Of a stretch of 64,000 nt of DNA, positions 11,093 through 23,978 are shown piece by piece. The notes below the pieces were generated by a model. It was given only the letters and a program-made list of their open reading frames with translations. It searched no databases and was not told the DNA's origin. The position numbers and the translations under genes were made by a program. Where the stretch lies: contig CM057337.1 in the NCBI GenBank assembly GCA_030015575.1, forward strand, positions 293,780,044-293,844,043, read 5' to 3'. Every line of letters starts with the position of its first letter. Position 1 is the first letter of the stretch. Source of the stretch: Agapanthus africanus (Eukaryota; Streptophyta; Magnoliopsida; Asparagales; Amaryllidaceae).

Positions 11093-13653
11093 ATCTTCCT
11101 CCCTTTAAGAAATTCGGTCCCCGAATTTAAATTTAAACCCCCAAATTCTTAAAACATTTCGATAAAAAGTCCAAGTCGTCGGGGCTCCGAAATCATCAAT
11201 ACATAAAATGTATCATAGCGCAATGCATGCGCAATAACAATGAGCAAATAACTCGAAAACAAAACTCCGTCAAGCATCCAGCAATCATCGGAGTGATGGT
11301 AAAGACACAAATGTCAAAACCAAACCAAAAAAAATATGATATACATCAAAATTATACATGTAGATATGAAATCTATATATGTAAATAACTAAAGGGAATA
11401 CGTGCAAAATATGTCCAGGTACTGTCCTCTGACTAGTCCTGCTCAGTACGAAAATACATAGCAAATATCATAAAAACGTACTGGTCCATAAGGAATAAAT
11501 CCCAAAAATGTATATAAAAATACCTTGTGCGTCTGGTGCGCACGAAAATCAAAATCCATATGTGTGTCATACATGTGCACAGAAAAATCATCTAGGTGCA
11601 ACGGGTGTGCACGAAATATCTGTCATTGGCAACGTGTATGCCTGACAGCAAATCAGGTGCATTAGACATGCACGAAATTCTCGATTTAGTGCACCTGGTG
11701 TGCACCAAAATCGCATCTCAAAATATACGCTCAACACGCGCGAAAATCCAAATCAAATGCACGGAGTGCAAGAAATCAACATCAATATCAGAATCAAAAT
11801 CGATATGTCGAATGACATCAAATCGAAGTCAGGTGCAACTGTAGTGCACAAAATATAAATTTGGTGCAACAAAGGCACGAAATATAAATCTGGTGCGATA
11901 AACGCACGAAACATAAAACTGGTGCATCCTGTGCACAAATATGAATACCTAGTAGGTGCAACCATCGTGTACGAAAACAAATATCATAAAACTCAGTCAT
12001 CACGACTAAATCATGCGGATAGATCGCCCAAAATACCGAAATCCAAGGTGACGGATACATGATAATCGAATCACAAATCATAAATACCGTCGTCGGTATA
12101 ACCTCCTTCAAGTCGGGAAGGTGTCGGTGCGTCCAATGCTAGCAGAGCAAGATATCTACTTGCCTCCTGATCATGGTCTGGTGTCCTCTGTCTCTGAGAC
12201 CTTATCTTCTCTGCGGATTACCTATCTCGCAATCAATCGGCTCATCGGCCCTGTCCGGTGTGCTAACGGGGACGATTCCGTTCTAGCACTTCTATGGTCA
12301 TCTGTGTCCTCAGCACAGCATTTCCTCAGAAACTGGTCGCATCCCAACGCCTCTGCATGCGTATTGCATCTCTGATGTCAGCGGAGTGGAACGTCATCTC
12401 GTGCGAACTCTTTACTTCACTATGCTCCAATATCGACTGATTCAGACTCTTCTTCTCGTGGCTGCATGGACTGCGCTCCAACGGCTCTACTCGTATCTGG
12501 AGTCTCCCAAGCAGTGTATCCCATTACATAGTATCCGAAAGATGTCGAACCATCCGATCGATATTTCAAAACCTCATAATCCCTCAAGAGATCAACATCT
12601 TGGGTACAGTTTAATAGTATCGAGTACATACCACAGCATCAGTGGTCCAGCCGTAGAAGGGCAAACCCAAGCCTCACTAATGGAGCCGCGGAACTGCCGC
12701 AAACCCTAAGGTTCAAAGGCTTTCACACGGTCAATATGTCGAGTTAGGGTTTCATTCTTCTAGAGAGTCCATAGAATTGCTTGCACGTCTTTCCAAATAC
12801 TTTAAACATGGAATATGGTTTCCTGACATTCGATCTTCTCTATCGACTCTCAACGAATCTGCGTGAAGTCGTCTCTAGCTGGAATCAATCTATCTGATGA
12901 CCTCGCATCGGGTAAGCGAACGAACCACATGTCCTAGCCCTTCATCCTTAGGTGACTAGCGACCTTCCATCATATCTCTAAGTATATATTTATGCTGCAG
13001 TAGCTCCAACACCAAGGTGATATCTCATCATTTGCAGCAGCAACCGGCTCATCCGTTTGTACGCTGAACATCGCCTCATCATCATGAATAAGCGATATAT
13101 CAATGGTCAACACATTCTGCCCGGCCTCTAGCAGTAGCCTGATCCTCTGGTGCTGTTCGGCACGTCCGAGAAATCTCGTAAAAGCGATCTGTCAAACGCT
13201 CAAGGCGCGAAAACACAATAAAACAAAGCCTTCTATGCAGTCGTAGGTCTCTGGAATCACGCCTCGGTCAGTCCTCGTCCGTGACGAGCTCATGCTGACG
13301 CAACTCTAGCCGTAGCTCTCTCTGCCCGTGCAATCGTAGCAGCAAAATTATAACCAGTATCGATGAAGATATATCATAGGAATGAATATAATACTATGGA
13401 AGAAAATGTACATCCTAAGGTTTCTTAAGCGGAGCAGCGTGTCGTAAGTATGCCGCGGAACATACGCACGGTACGTCACTCTACTCAAGCTACCTACCCC
13501 ATCAACCAAGGGTCAACCTACGCGATGAAAGTTCGGCTATAATATCCCCTCGACTAAGTCTAAGTTCCGTAAGGTCAAGCCTAAGTTCCGTATATATATA
13601 AACGCCCTGGCTCCACATAATCAAACATAGACTCGAACTAAGGTTAACCTAGA
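11093..13653 (-). mobile_element. Ty3-C internal region, non-autonomous
   Basis: Only about 2.6 kb lies between the LTRs. It begins with a polypurine tract next to the 3' LTR (11093-11110; sense strand ends AAAGGGAGGAAGAT). No protease, reverse transcriptase, RNase H or integrase motif is seen and no frame exceeds about 110 residues, so it looks like a large retrotransposon derivative that needs enzymes in trans. It resembles the internal region of Ty3-B in layout: polypurine tract, palindrome array at 11526-11975, then a stretch with shared phrases such as CTCTGTCTCTGA, then the primer site. Confidence 0.75.
11526..11975 (-). repeat. GTGCA...TGCAC palindrome array (Ty3-C)
   Basis: About eleven short imperfect palindromes. 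The best spaced run begins near 11830, 11861, 11892, 11921 and 11955, a period of about 30 bp. Each unit has arms like GTGCA and TGCAC around a 5-7 base loop, followed by an A-rich linker. Two units have GTGCG paired with CGCAC (near 11526 and 11892), so arm changes are matched. A matching array lies in Ty3-B. Confidence 0.8.
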
Positions 13654-13665
13654 GCTCTGATACCA
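13654..13665 (-). other. Primer binding site, tRNA-iMet type (Ty3-C)
   Basis: Minus strand TGGTATCAGAGC, separated by four bases from the LTR end. The spacing is the same as in Ty3-B and differs from the copia elements here (zero or one base). Confidence 0.9.
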
Positions 13666-13669
13666 ACTT

Positions 13670-16600
13670 TGTCATGACCCGAAATCGCCCGTGACTGGCA
13701 CTTGAGTCATACGAAGTCTATAGGACCCCATCTAATCCAAGTAAGCCAAAAGCCCAGAAATCTAAAACCATTTTTAAGTAATAAATAAGGGAAATAGGTT
13801 TTAGTAAGTGAAAAAAACAAGTTTTTAAAACAAGGGTTTTAAAATAAGTAAGCCGAATATGCATTTTAAAAATCTATAGTCTTTTCTGGAAATTTCGGCA
13901 GAGTTTCCTTTGTAAATACTGGCCCCGAACGGGGAACAACAAGAATAATATATGTGCAATGATAAAAGGCATCCCTAAGCGGGAGCTAGCTCTTCGTCAA
14001 TCGACGGTCACAACCACGCAAGCAATATAATATACAACGCCAAAGGGTGATGATCAAAACTCTAAAAGAACTCAAATCAACATGAAAACCATAATACTAC
14101 AACGCGCGACTCAAAGGTCGAAATAATACATAACCGGTTTTCTAAGTCTTAAATAATATACAAGCTTTGGTTGATGGAATTACTAGATACAACTGTATAA
14201 AATAATATAAGGGTGGTCACGATGCGAGTGAACCCACCTACCAAATGCAATCGAACCCACCTACCAAATGCAATCACCCAGAAAGGGAGCAGTGTGCCAG
14301 AAAAGCCGCAATAAACCTGTACGGAAAAACCTGCAAGAACTGTGGCACAATGGGGGTGTGTTGCCAACTCGTGAATAGAAAACATCGCAGAGAAGATTTC
14401 GTATGCATGACATAATCCCTGGCCAATACGATCAAATATATATCCTCAATATGAATAAGTCTGAAGCATGATAAGGTGGCTAGGGTAAACATCTATACAT
14501 GAGTGTAGTACCAAAAGCTCGTGTCAGTGCTTCAGGTAGCAGTATATAAAAAAATGAGGTATGCTAAATGTAATCAATGTCTGTATGTATGTGGATCTCA
14601 TCCACGTGTCACCCAATGACAAAAAACATCATGCATGCAAACATCATAAAGCATATGCATGGAAGTATGAGGATGTAAACCAACATGTGTCGCTCGCGAC
14701 ATATCAAAATCATGGAACCTGAGTGTCTAGCATCGACGCTCGAAAACATCATGAAAACCGTGCCTATCATCGGCACGTAAATCCTCATATATCTCAGGCG
14801 CCGCACACCCTGGTCGGCCCTCATATCCATCTCATGACTCCGGTCAGTATCCTCCGGATATCCGCCGAGATCAAATACAATCACCGGTTGGTAGTAGTCC
14901 CTCTTCCAGGCTCACCGTATACTACACAGCGATCCGTTCTCGCCCCTGGGTACCATACCGGGCCCACCATGTACCCGCAATCGGCCTCATCCACCTCCTC
15001 GAATCGGGTTTCACATGTCGCTCTCAGCTCCGAGAAAACACATGGTGGACGCACTGAAATATCATATCAAGGGTAACCGGGTTTTTAAAACAATTACATA
15101 CTCACTTTTGAAATATGCTCGGTTCCCAAATCCAGAAATATCATGGAAACAACATATCTCAATGCGTATAATCAAAAGCATGATGTATGCGACATGTAGA
15201 AGAAATGTAAGCATATCAGTATATCATGCAATATGAAATAGTAATATGCATATATTGAGGGAAAACCTCTCTTTTAAAATGAATCAGTTTTAAAGAGTAT
15301 CTTGCAGTTCCCAAATCTCCAAATCAAGCGAGAAATAATATATGTATGTGCAAATGAGTATGTGTACAAGTATGGGTGTACAAAAATGTAAGTACACAAG
15401 TATGACATGCAAGGGTCATATCCCGAATGCAACAGTACTACAGTGTAGTGGCATGGGAATTATCGATGATGAAGTGTGTGAGCCAGCAAGCAGGTGTACA
15501 TGGAACATATGCATCATCGATAATGGTGCTGTATCCTAACAGCATGGTTTTAAGACAACATTAAACATATTTAACATGCAATGCGATGCGAATAGCATGA
15601 ATATGCGGAAATCGAATAATAAATGCAACAGTGACGTATCTGCATCAGTATAAAAATTTCCTATAGTTTGCCTTCTGAAATAAGACGAATCGGGGTTTTT
15701 TGTAAAATAAGGGCTACGGTGTTTTTAAGAAAAGATGCGTCTTTGAAAGTATCCGTAGAATCCCTTTGCCTGTCTTTAAAATACTCCTGATTCGTTAGCT
15801 TTGAAATAGGTATGACTCTTTTCTAATCTAACATGTACAAGGTAACTACAAATCTAACTAACAAGCTAATGGAAAGGGGTATGGAATCCACCTAAATCTG
15901 AGTCGATACATATGTACATATATAATAGTCGGTGATCCCGCCTCAATGGTACCGCGTACGATACAATATCATATGACATCCTCGATTCCTGAGTGCGGAT
16001 CTATCATCAATATAAAGCTCGTATCGTAAGTCATCATACGGCATCCCAAAAGCTGGGTACGGGTCAATATCACACTCATCTCATCAATTATCTGGTATCC
16101 TTATCGTTATATCTCATGACCTTTGGTACTGATCTAAGTCTAGTTCAAATTGATACCATCTACATAAATATAAATGCGTGTATGGAACACACGTCTAAAG
16201 GCCCGCTAAAATCACATGTCGTATCCCAAATACGAATCACAATATATCACCGATCTCATAGCACTATGCCCAATCTCATCGACTCATCTCCAAATATCAT
16301 CCACAATTCTCGTCATCTCGGTAAATGTATAACAAAAATGCATGTGTGTGCGTTTGGGTGTAAACCTAATCTAGGGTTCGCAAGTAGGAACTATACTAGT
16401 TTACTTCTATACCCTAATCTAATCATAGTACACCTAATCTCATCTCTATATCCACGACACACAATAAGCTATCATAAAATAGTATATATATATACTATAC
16501 TAAGTATCGGACTGCGGGGGTGTTATACGCCATCAACCCGGCTTCCCCCATAGATACAATCTATTCACCTGGATTCCACTTTCCGTTGCCGACGCTGCCA

Positions 16601-18127
16601 CGCGCTTTCTTGTCGTCTCGAAGTCTTCATGGGGTACCTACACATAATAACGTATCGCATCACGTTAAAACCAAATCAAAACTAAAACGACACGCTTAGA
16701 ATCCATTAGGTTAGAACCTATGGTTTGCTCTCGCAAAACAACCCGATATCACGCGATATAGACGTACGAATGTCACAAGATCGAGATAAAGCACGAATAC
16801 CAAAAATCCAGAATGTAAATACGCAAAACCACAACTTGAGTCAAAATAGCAACACATGTAAATATTTTGTATAAGGTGAAAACAATGTTCCAAAACAATA
16901 CTGGTGTGATGTATAAAGTGTAAATGAGATATGAAAGCAACTAGGACTCCTGACTTCACAAGGTGGCCGGTCTCCTACCCTAGAATTCCGGCGACGCCGG
17001 CCCTGTTAGGGAATTGGGGTGTCAAGTCTGTAGGGTAGACTCCTGGCAGTCAATATAGGGTATTGGTCCTGCTACTTTTTTTAGTAAGCATCTAGGATCA
17101 CTCCAGATTTCCTTTAGGCTACCAATCCAACACAAATCCAAGGTTTGGTATATAGAGTTTAAGTCGTGGCAAAGTCGTAGTACTACACCGTAGGAAATTG
17201 GTCCCAGATTTGGATTAGGGTGATAACCAAGTGAGAAACAACACTAGGGTGATATATAGGGTGTATGTGACCTACTGTAGCAACCTGGACCCATCCCCTC
17301 ACTAAGTGGCCAAGCCCCCTAAAGGGAAAATCCGGCCAGGCCGGCCCAGGGTGCTACCATGGTGTTCGTCTTGTTTCAGTGGGTTCCTATGGTCTCAAAT
17401 GGGTATCTGGAGTTGTTTATTTTTCCAGTAAACATCCCGGCTCATTCCAGATTTGCCTGCACACTCAAAGTCCATAAACCGACATGAAAGTTCTGAATTT
17501 TCTTATTTTTGGGTTTCAGTTTTGGTTGGTCTGGGTTTTCTACCATCATGGGGGTTTATAGGTCACTAATAAGGCTTATTAGCATTAATCCAACTCAAGA
17601 TAACCTCAACCCTTTCTAGGCTTTTCCAAAGTCCACAAAACATCTCCAAAACGATGTTAAACTTGTAATGAGGCTAAACCACAAGAAACACTACACTAAT
17701 TGTGAAAGGGGTTACCTCATCCAGCTCCCGAGAATCTCCTAAAGCGCCAAAATCGTATTTTTCTTCGTCCAGTGGGTAGCTTGCGAGGTTGTGCACAACT
17801 TTTGTGAAATGGAAATGAGATTTAGGAGTGTTTTTCAAGGAGTTTTTGAGTGAAGAGAAGAAGAAGAAGATGATGATGGGGAGGGGCTGCTTGCTCTGGC
17901 CGAGCCAAAGGAGGGAGTGAGGGAAAGAGAGAGAAGGTATTTAAACATAAAAACTTAAAATTTGCATAATTTATATAAAACACCCTTTTTAAAGTAATTT
18001 CCATAATTTTCAAAAAACATTCCCAATTTATCGGTATTTAAATATACCGAAATATTAAAATATTCATTAAAAATAATATTAAATTATAAAAATTCGCAAA
18101 AATAATAATTTCTTTTGAAATGTTACA
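13670..18127 (-). repeat. Ty3-C 5' LTR (4458 bp)
   Basis: Starts TGTCATGACCCGAAATCG next to the primer site and ends GAAATGTTACA. The terminal segment is shared in diverged form with Ty3-B, Ty3-D and Ty3-E, all with TGTCA, then a GGCACTT-type phrase. Length, termini and primer site suggest a Ty3/gypsy lineage with long LTRs, possibly Tekay/Del-like; that lineage is inference. It contains the palindromic block near 14331-14382. ORFs of up to 186 residues (15993-16553) are not conserved proteins. Confidence 0.88.
14331..14382 (-). promoter_or_regulatory. Conserved palindromic LTR block (Ty3-C)
   Basis: CTGTGGCACAATGGGGGTG followed by TTGCCAACTC. Counterparts lie at 33893-33940 and 40640-40690 (Ty3-B), 62591-62641 (Ty3-E), and reversed near 32020-32075 (Ty3-D). 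The core GAGTTG C CAACTC is a perfect palindrome in Ty3-B and Ty3-E. Its role is unknown. Confidence 0.55.
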
Positions 18128-18690
18128 GTATATTTCTTTGTCATCTCTCCTAATCACTTTATTTGTCTTTAGTCGTTACCTTCTGTACACCATTGTTAGG
18201 CTAAATGGTTTTCTTCCTTCCCTACCGTTCGGCACCAGCCTATGGTTTGGAAGAAGACTATCCAATTAGCGTAATAGGTGTACTCTCCTAAACCAAGGAG
18301 CCTTCGCAATCTGAGAGAAGGTGATGATAAAAGACAGCTGAATAAAACCTTATTTTATTTCTCCCGAACTGGGGAAAAAAGCAAAGGTGAAGTAGGAGTG
18401 GCGATGAAGTACGCGGTTTGTTCGTGAATGATAGCAGTCGCAATTTACTTTGCCATGTTTCTAATCCTTTATTTTGTCTTTACTTATTACCTTTTGTACA
18501 CCCTACTTAGGCTAATTGGTTTTCTTCATTCCCAACCTTTCGGCACCTACCTATAGTTTGGAAGAAGACTATCCAATAAGAGTAATAGGTATACTCTCCT
18601 AAACTAAGGAGCCCTCGCAACCTGAGAGAAGGTGATGATAAAAGACAACTGAATAAACCAATTCAATTTCTCCTGAACCTAGATCCATCC
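18128..18690 (-). repeat. Tandem repeat of Copia-c, 311-bp spacing
   Basis: Same repeat as 2599-3135 but inverted. The phrase GTTTGGAAGAAGAC occurs at 18245 and 18556. The unit is shorter than in Copia-b because a segment of about 100 bp is missing from one copy. It lies downstream (sense) of the leader, where gag would be, which suggests that this copia subfamily carries the repeat instead of gag. Confidence 0.7.
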
Positions 18691-19206
18691 TCGAAGAAGT
18701 CCCTTCGAGTTCGTATATAAGCATACGATGGATCTATCCAATGGAAGTGGATGTTCATAGTGATACGATGTGTTCTGAGAAATGCAAAGGGTAAAAGAAA
18801 GAGTGGCAATGACTTATGCAACTCAGACAATCCAAAAGCTAGTATTTTAAGAAGGTTTGTTCAACTTGGTCACTGAGTCATAGTCTAGGGTCGGTCAATG
18901 GTCGCTGCCAAAGAGAGAGAGAGAAAAACACTCTGCGTGCACTCTAACCTAGATCAGAATGGTTATCACTTTATCTAATCAGGAAACCTCCCACTGTACT
19001 GTCAAATTCTCCTCCAAACCTGAAAGAAGAATCAATCGGGATCACCCGAAGAGTAAACCAACTCATCAGTGGGAATCGGGATCCAACTCTCATCGCATAA
19101 TAACATGAAGAAATCCGCTCACGTTATCACACTCCAGAAGGTATGCACATACTTGGCAAGTTTCAGTTTCTTTAGAAACTCCCGATAAAGATTTTTGCCC
19201 CATGCT

Positions 19207-19415
19207 CTTATGACCTTGACGTTGGCCAAAATGTCATAAGTCACATGTCAAGTTCTACCCATCATTATCTTGTCAATTTGAACCCATCCGCACATGCCCC
19301 TGACGTTGGCCATATGGCAGAACGACTGTCCCAAACCAACTTATCTATCTATGCAACAGATGAATACCCAGCAGCTACCAAACACTATGCCGTGGCGTTG
19401 GTCAAATAAACATAG
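19207..19415 (-). other. Three leader stem-loops of Copia-c
   Basis: Stem 1 closes with CTTATGAC (19207-19214) and GTCATAAG (19233-19240), a perfect 8-bp pair. Stem 2 is decayed. Stem 3 closes with CTATG (19385-19389) and CATAG (19411-19415). The central triplet is GTT in all three apical motifs. Confidence 0.7.
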
Positions 19416-20950
19416 CTTGAATACTACTGAATACCCAAATGAAATGACGGAGGGCTACGGCTGGTTTTTGGCGAAAAACCTTTAACGTAATGAACTTGAT
19501 TTCGCTGAAGGAACCTGATAGCTTTTTATGAAAATATAGTGGCGAAAACCTTTGCTAAAGAGGTCACTCCCAGTGAAGGGATCTCGGCTCTTTCCCCGTA
19601 GAATGAGGTGCAGGATATTCCAACTGAATATCGCGATGCAAAACGACATGTAATCGACTATAGTAAAGTTATAACCCTGACGTAAATTTCTGCCCAAGGG
19701 GTCACTCCCGATGAAGGGATCTCGGACCTTCCCTCATCGAATGAGGTGCAGGATATTCCAACTGAATACCACTGTGCAAAACAAAAGAAAACGTCCTTGT
19801 AATAACACCTTTTTAAAACTATTCCAACAACGTCCAAACAGGTTTGTTTTCCTTGCATTGATCAAAATCAACGCAGTCCCATCAACTAATCACACCAGAA
19901 AAGAACGAAAATAAAATGTACGTATATGCCATCCGCATTCGTCACTGGGTCCCGTCATCACCTGTTAGGTTACTTAACTAACGACAGAGCGGGGACTGGA
20001 CTAGTGCGGGTGTAAAACAAATACAACATCTACTAGTATATATACCAATATACAATAATTGCTCCAGGCGTGATAAATGCAACATTATAGAAAAGTAATA
20101 AGCATCACAGAACAATACAGATAATCTGGGATCCCCGGGTTTCACAGAGCCACTACTGAAACCCGACGTTCCCCTGGTCGTGCGGATAGCCTGTGCAATG
20201 AACCTAGACCCCTATGGGTGCGGCAAGTTACCCGCGAAAACCTGAAGCGAGGCAGCCCCTACAGCAAAATGAATGGACCACCCTGCACTTCACGGAATCC
20301 GGTAACTTGAGCACCCATCCATGGGTCAACCTGTACCCCCTACGAGTGCGGCGAATAGTCTGCCAATTCTAGAGTGAGGTCCTCTGCCACTCAAAGCCAT
20401 GAGATGCAGACCCGTTTCCCTCCAGAACCCGGTTATCCGTGCACTCCGTCACGGGATAAACCTAGTACAGAAATGAAAAATATGTACAACGGGTACATCG
20501 ACCTCAGCCCGGTCGTGCCCCAAAAGAATATTATACAAATAGGCAGTGACGGCAGTCCACATGTTGGACGCTCACCCCGCAATATTAAATGTACAAATAA
20601 ATCCAAACTGCACTACCATTGCACACTGCTATCAACCACGACAAATCCGCAACATCACAACACAACACAGAACATCAAGACGAATGTCACGTTCGCAAAC
20701 CCGTCTAAAAGAGCTATAGCAATTAGGCGCAATTTACCGCTCGAATGATATTCACGGTCGGAGATATAATGTAAGTACTGTAAACTAACAAGTTTAAAAT
20801 TCCGATCGACAAAACATCCCGAAGTGGGCCCCACGTACAACTGCAGTACTCAAACAAAACCTAGGCCCAAACAAAATATTCCAGAAACCACAATTCCACA
20901 TGAAAGCTGCCCAGATGAAATATGGTGTACTGTTTCCACAAACTGGCGGC

Positions 20951-20987
20951 GGAACCTCGGCCAAACCATGGTTTGTGCGACGGTTCC
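20951..20987 (-). other. Leader hairpin of Copia-c
   Basis: Outer arms GGAACC (20951-20956) and GGTTCC (20982-20987) enclose the perfect palindrome AAACCATGGTTT (20963-20974). It lies 202 bp from the primer site, the same place as the hairpins of the other copia leaders. Confidence 0.7.
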
Positions 20988-21188
20988 ACGGCAGAACAGT
21001 GAAAACAGTGGACCAAATTTCTACAGTATTCTTAAAAAAGCCTGCTCGATTTTCTGAGATGCTCAAAATAATTTTTAGACGACAAAACAAAATCGACAGA
21101 AACTTTAACATTGAAATCGCGGTTTTGGAAATTTCGTTCGATCGATGTTTTAAACACGTTAGAACAAGTTAGTAAAGGTTAATGGCGT

Positions 21189-21201
21189 GGCTCTGATACC
21201 A
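21189..21201 (-). other. Primer binding site, tRNA-iMet type (Copia-c)
   Basis: Minus strand TGGTATCAGAGCC, directly abutting the LTR with no spacer base. Confidence 0.92.
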
Positions 21202-23237
21202 TGTGAGTCTACGGTAGTGCCCCGGCCGTCATTCTGACGCCAAACGCGGAACAAAAGCTTTTATAACTGGTGCTATCGCATACTATAACCCGGATCTTGC
21301 CATTAACGCTAAGCTAACAAACTGTAAAGAGGTAGAAAGGCTATACCGATCGATCCGAGTCCTTCGGTCTTTAGCCATCATCACACGCTCTAAGCGGCAA
21401 CTCCGATCTCCTGTCTCCTCATCGAGGTGGCACCACGTCAACGGATCTTTAAACGGGCTCCCGCCTCTATACCGAGGTAACTCGGTCTTCAAATCTGCTA
21501 AAAGAGATGTCCAAGATGATGTAGAGAATGAGTAGAATACTTTGTCTCAAACAGCGTAGGGTTCTCATCACAAGAGAGGGTTAAGGTGGAGGTTAAAGAA
21601 GATGCTTTGGATTGGAAATGGTGAACTCAAGAAACACTAGTGAGCCAAAAGAAAACTAAGCTCATAAACATGTGTTATCTTCTCATCCTTTTGTGAATAG
21701 ATATATGGGGTTTATTTATCAAAAACCAAAGAAAATATCTTATGAAATATCTCCTCAAATATCCATACCCAAAACAAAACACATTAATTCTATCATGACT
21801 CACTTAGTGACTCATTAGCATGAGTCACTAATGAACATGCTAGAAGAAATGTGTCATCCATAATGAGTCACACTTTTCAAAATCCATAATCATTTAAACC
21901 AAAATGATAAATCCAAAAAGAAATGCATCTTCTAAAATATTCTCGTAACGGATTACGAGAATACCCATCACCTGTATATACATACCTGTATCCATATTCC
22001 GACCGAATACGAATACGAGAGACTAAAATATTCCGACTCAATATAATACTTGGATCCGGCTTAAACCAAAGTCCACCAGTATTATCTGTCCGAAATATGA
22101 CACTTGCACAAATGCACGTGCATTTTCGAACCCGGCCATAAAACCTTACGGCCTCTACAACGTTTCGTCCGAACTTGGGAAACTATCTGTGGGGGACTCT
22201 AAAGACTTGTCAGTACCCTGGCAGTGGGTTTAACCACAAGCACGTCAGCGGTACTAGCTGTGCGTAACGGCTGCCCATGTACTGACCGAAAGGGAAGCCT
22301 GATGAGTGAACTCATCCTGGAACCCTACTGAGCCTATCAGTGACAAAATACATACAGTCCGGTCCGTTCGTCTATGTGTATCGCATATCGGGCCTAGGGG
22401 GCTGGTAACGTCAGACCCCCAATAACGGTATAAGTCGTGTCGGAGAGTAGCCCTGAACACCCTGAGAAACTACTGGAATACTTACCAGTAATTCTCACCT
22501 GCCTTGGCCAAGGACTTGGTGTAATGGCTCTCCAAGACACAGTGCGATCTCACCCCCAATACTGGGAGAGACGAATCCCCTGCCGATCCGCTCACTTGCC
22601 TCCTTGTGGCTCGGGACTGTACCTAAAAAAAACCTGTTTGGACGACTCCTTTGAGCCGTGGTAGGGTAGAAATCAAAGCACAGTGGGAACTCATACGAGA
22701 CAAATGACCACCTCAGGTCGACGAACTAACCTGTACACATGTCACCAGGGAACTGCTATCTGACGCTAGGTATAAATACAAAGTAGCAGGTTCCCGCCGA
22801 GTCCTGTCCGGTGTACTCATAACCCAATGAGCACCTGTACACATCTTGGGTGATCCAACTGACACCAGAGGCTTGTGAGACTGGCCTCCGCTCCTTGTCG
22901 GGTCTCGACTGTATACACTAGTCTACTTCGGAGTATCGATGCCCTGTCTCGAAACTCCTACGACTAGGGACCACTTTTAAGGATGTGCTTATAGACTACC
23001 CAACTCTCACGTATATGATCGACATCATACTGTTGGTACTCAAGCAGGATCCTAAGGGCTCTATCAATGTGTAATAGTGATCATGTCACCTAAAACTGTA
23101 CACGACTGATAAAGGAAAACCAGATAGCATACTATCATCTTGAGTAAGACTGTCCTACCGGTATAGGTCCCCCCTCAATCATTGCAATCACGTACCTGCG
23201 ATCCAATAATTGACTTTTAGGGCACTATATCCAACAC
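21202..23237 (-). repeat. Copia-c 5' LTR
   Basis: A 2036-bp LTR from TGTGAGTCTACGG to CACTATATCCAACA. It is the reverse counterpart of the Copia-b LTR. To its right the sequence passes directly into the gag remnant of Copia-d, so it appears to be inserted there. The matching left flank is not in the window because the pol half and 3' LTR are missing. Confidence 0.9.
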
Positions 23238-23978
23238 CTTCTTCCAATGCCCGTTCCCATAACAATAGGAACATCCCTCCTTCCTTACACCAAGTCCCGA
23301 AACTTTTGCTCTTCCCTTTCCTTCTACTTCACTGACACCGTGTATCAGCTTTGTGGAGGTCTTCTTCTTTTCACCCTTTGCTTTCGCCCTGGATGCAGAA
23401 GAAGAAGGTCCCTGATTAAGCAGAGCGGGTGTCTCCTTGGTTTCTTTCGGGGTGTAAGTAGAGGGTAGGGACTATGGAAATAAGTCAGAATATGACCTGT
23501 TTCCCAACGTGGTCTCCAGGTCCGTGAGCTTATCAATATAGCTAGTCATCGTAAGGACGTCGTCCCCTACAGATGACCCGACAACCAACCTTGCTTGAAG
23601 CAATTCGTTCGAGGTCGCATATCTTGCGATACGAGATTGCTCTCCATATAAATCTTTGTTATGGAGGAAGATGGAGACTAAGTCCATCTTCTCCTGCTGC
23701 TTCTTGTATAAACCATCAACTGAAGCCATCACGAGGCACTTGGCATTCACACTGTCCTTTTCTAATGTCTGATGGATATCTATATCCGCGGCGGTGGAAA
23801 CTAGACCTAGGACGGCGGGGGATTGAGTAGTAATAGGGTGGTCCAGCTTGTCATAGGTAATGGACATCTGGACAGACCTTTGCCAGTCATAAAATTCAGA
23901 TTCAGTCAACTTGTTATCTAGATGTAACCTAGTCATTGTCACATGGTCGCTGTAATTAAGAGAGAGAGAAGAAAACAC
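23238..23978 (-). pseudogene. Copia gag remnant (Copia-d)
   Basis: An open stretch of 168 codons (23472-23978) encodes the N-terminal gag domain. MTRLHLDNKLTESEFYDW and MSITYDKLDHPITT match MTGLKLLLDKN and MAITYDKLGYILTT of the intact elements, and LYGEQSRIARYATS matches LYGEQSRIARYEVS. Below 23472 the frame breaks, but a decayed zinc-knuckle region can be followed to 23238, where the Copia-c LTR interrupts. Protease and all of pol are gone. Gag forms the virus-like particle; this piece is too short to do so. Confidence 0.88.

Larger units (their letters stand above)
18691..21188 (-). other. Copia-c leader and former gag start
   Basis: Sequence near 18905 (GGTCGCTGCC, then a GA-rich run) matches the bases upstream of the Copia-1 polyprotein start. 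No gag frame follows at lower coordinates. The leader contains three stem-loops with apical GACGTTGGCC, GACGTTGGCC and GGCGTTGGTC (19214, 19301, 19394), and the hairpin at 20951-20987. There is no coding evidence. Confidence 0.78.

Noticed and set aside
15993-16553. 186-codon ORF in the Ty3-C 5' LTR
   Set aside because: The corresponding part of the 3' LTR (from 8905) does not keep one continuous frame, and the sequence has no recognisable domain.
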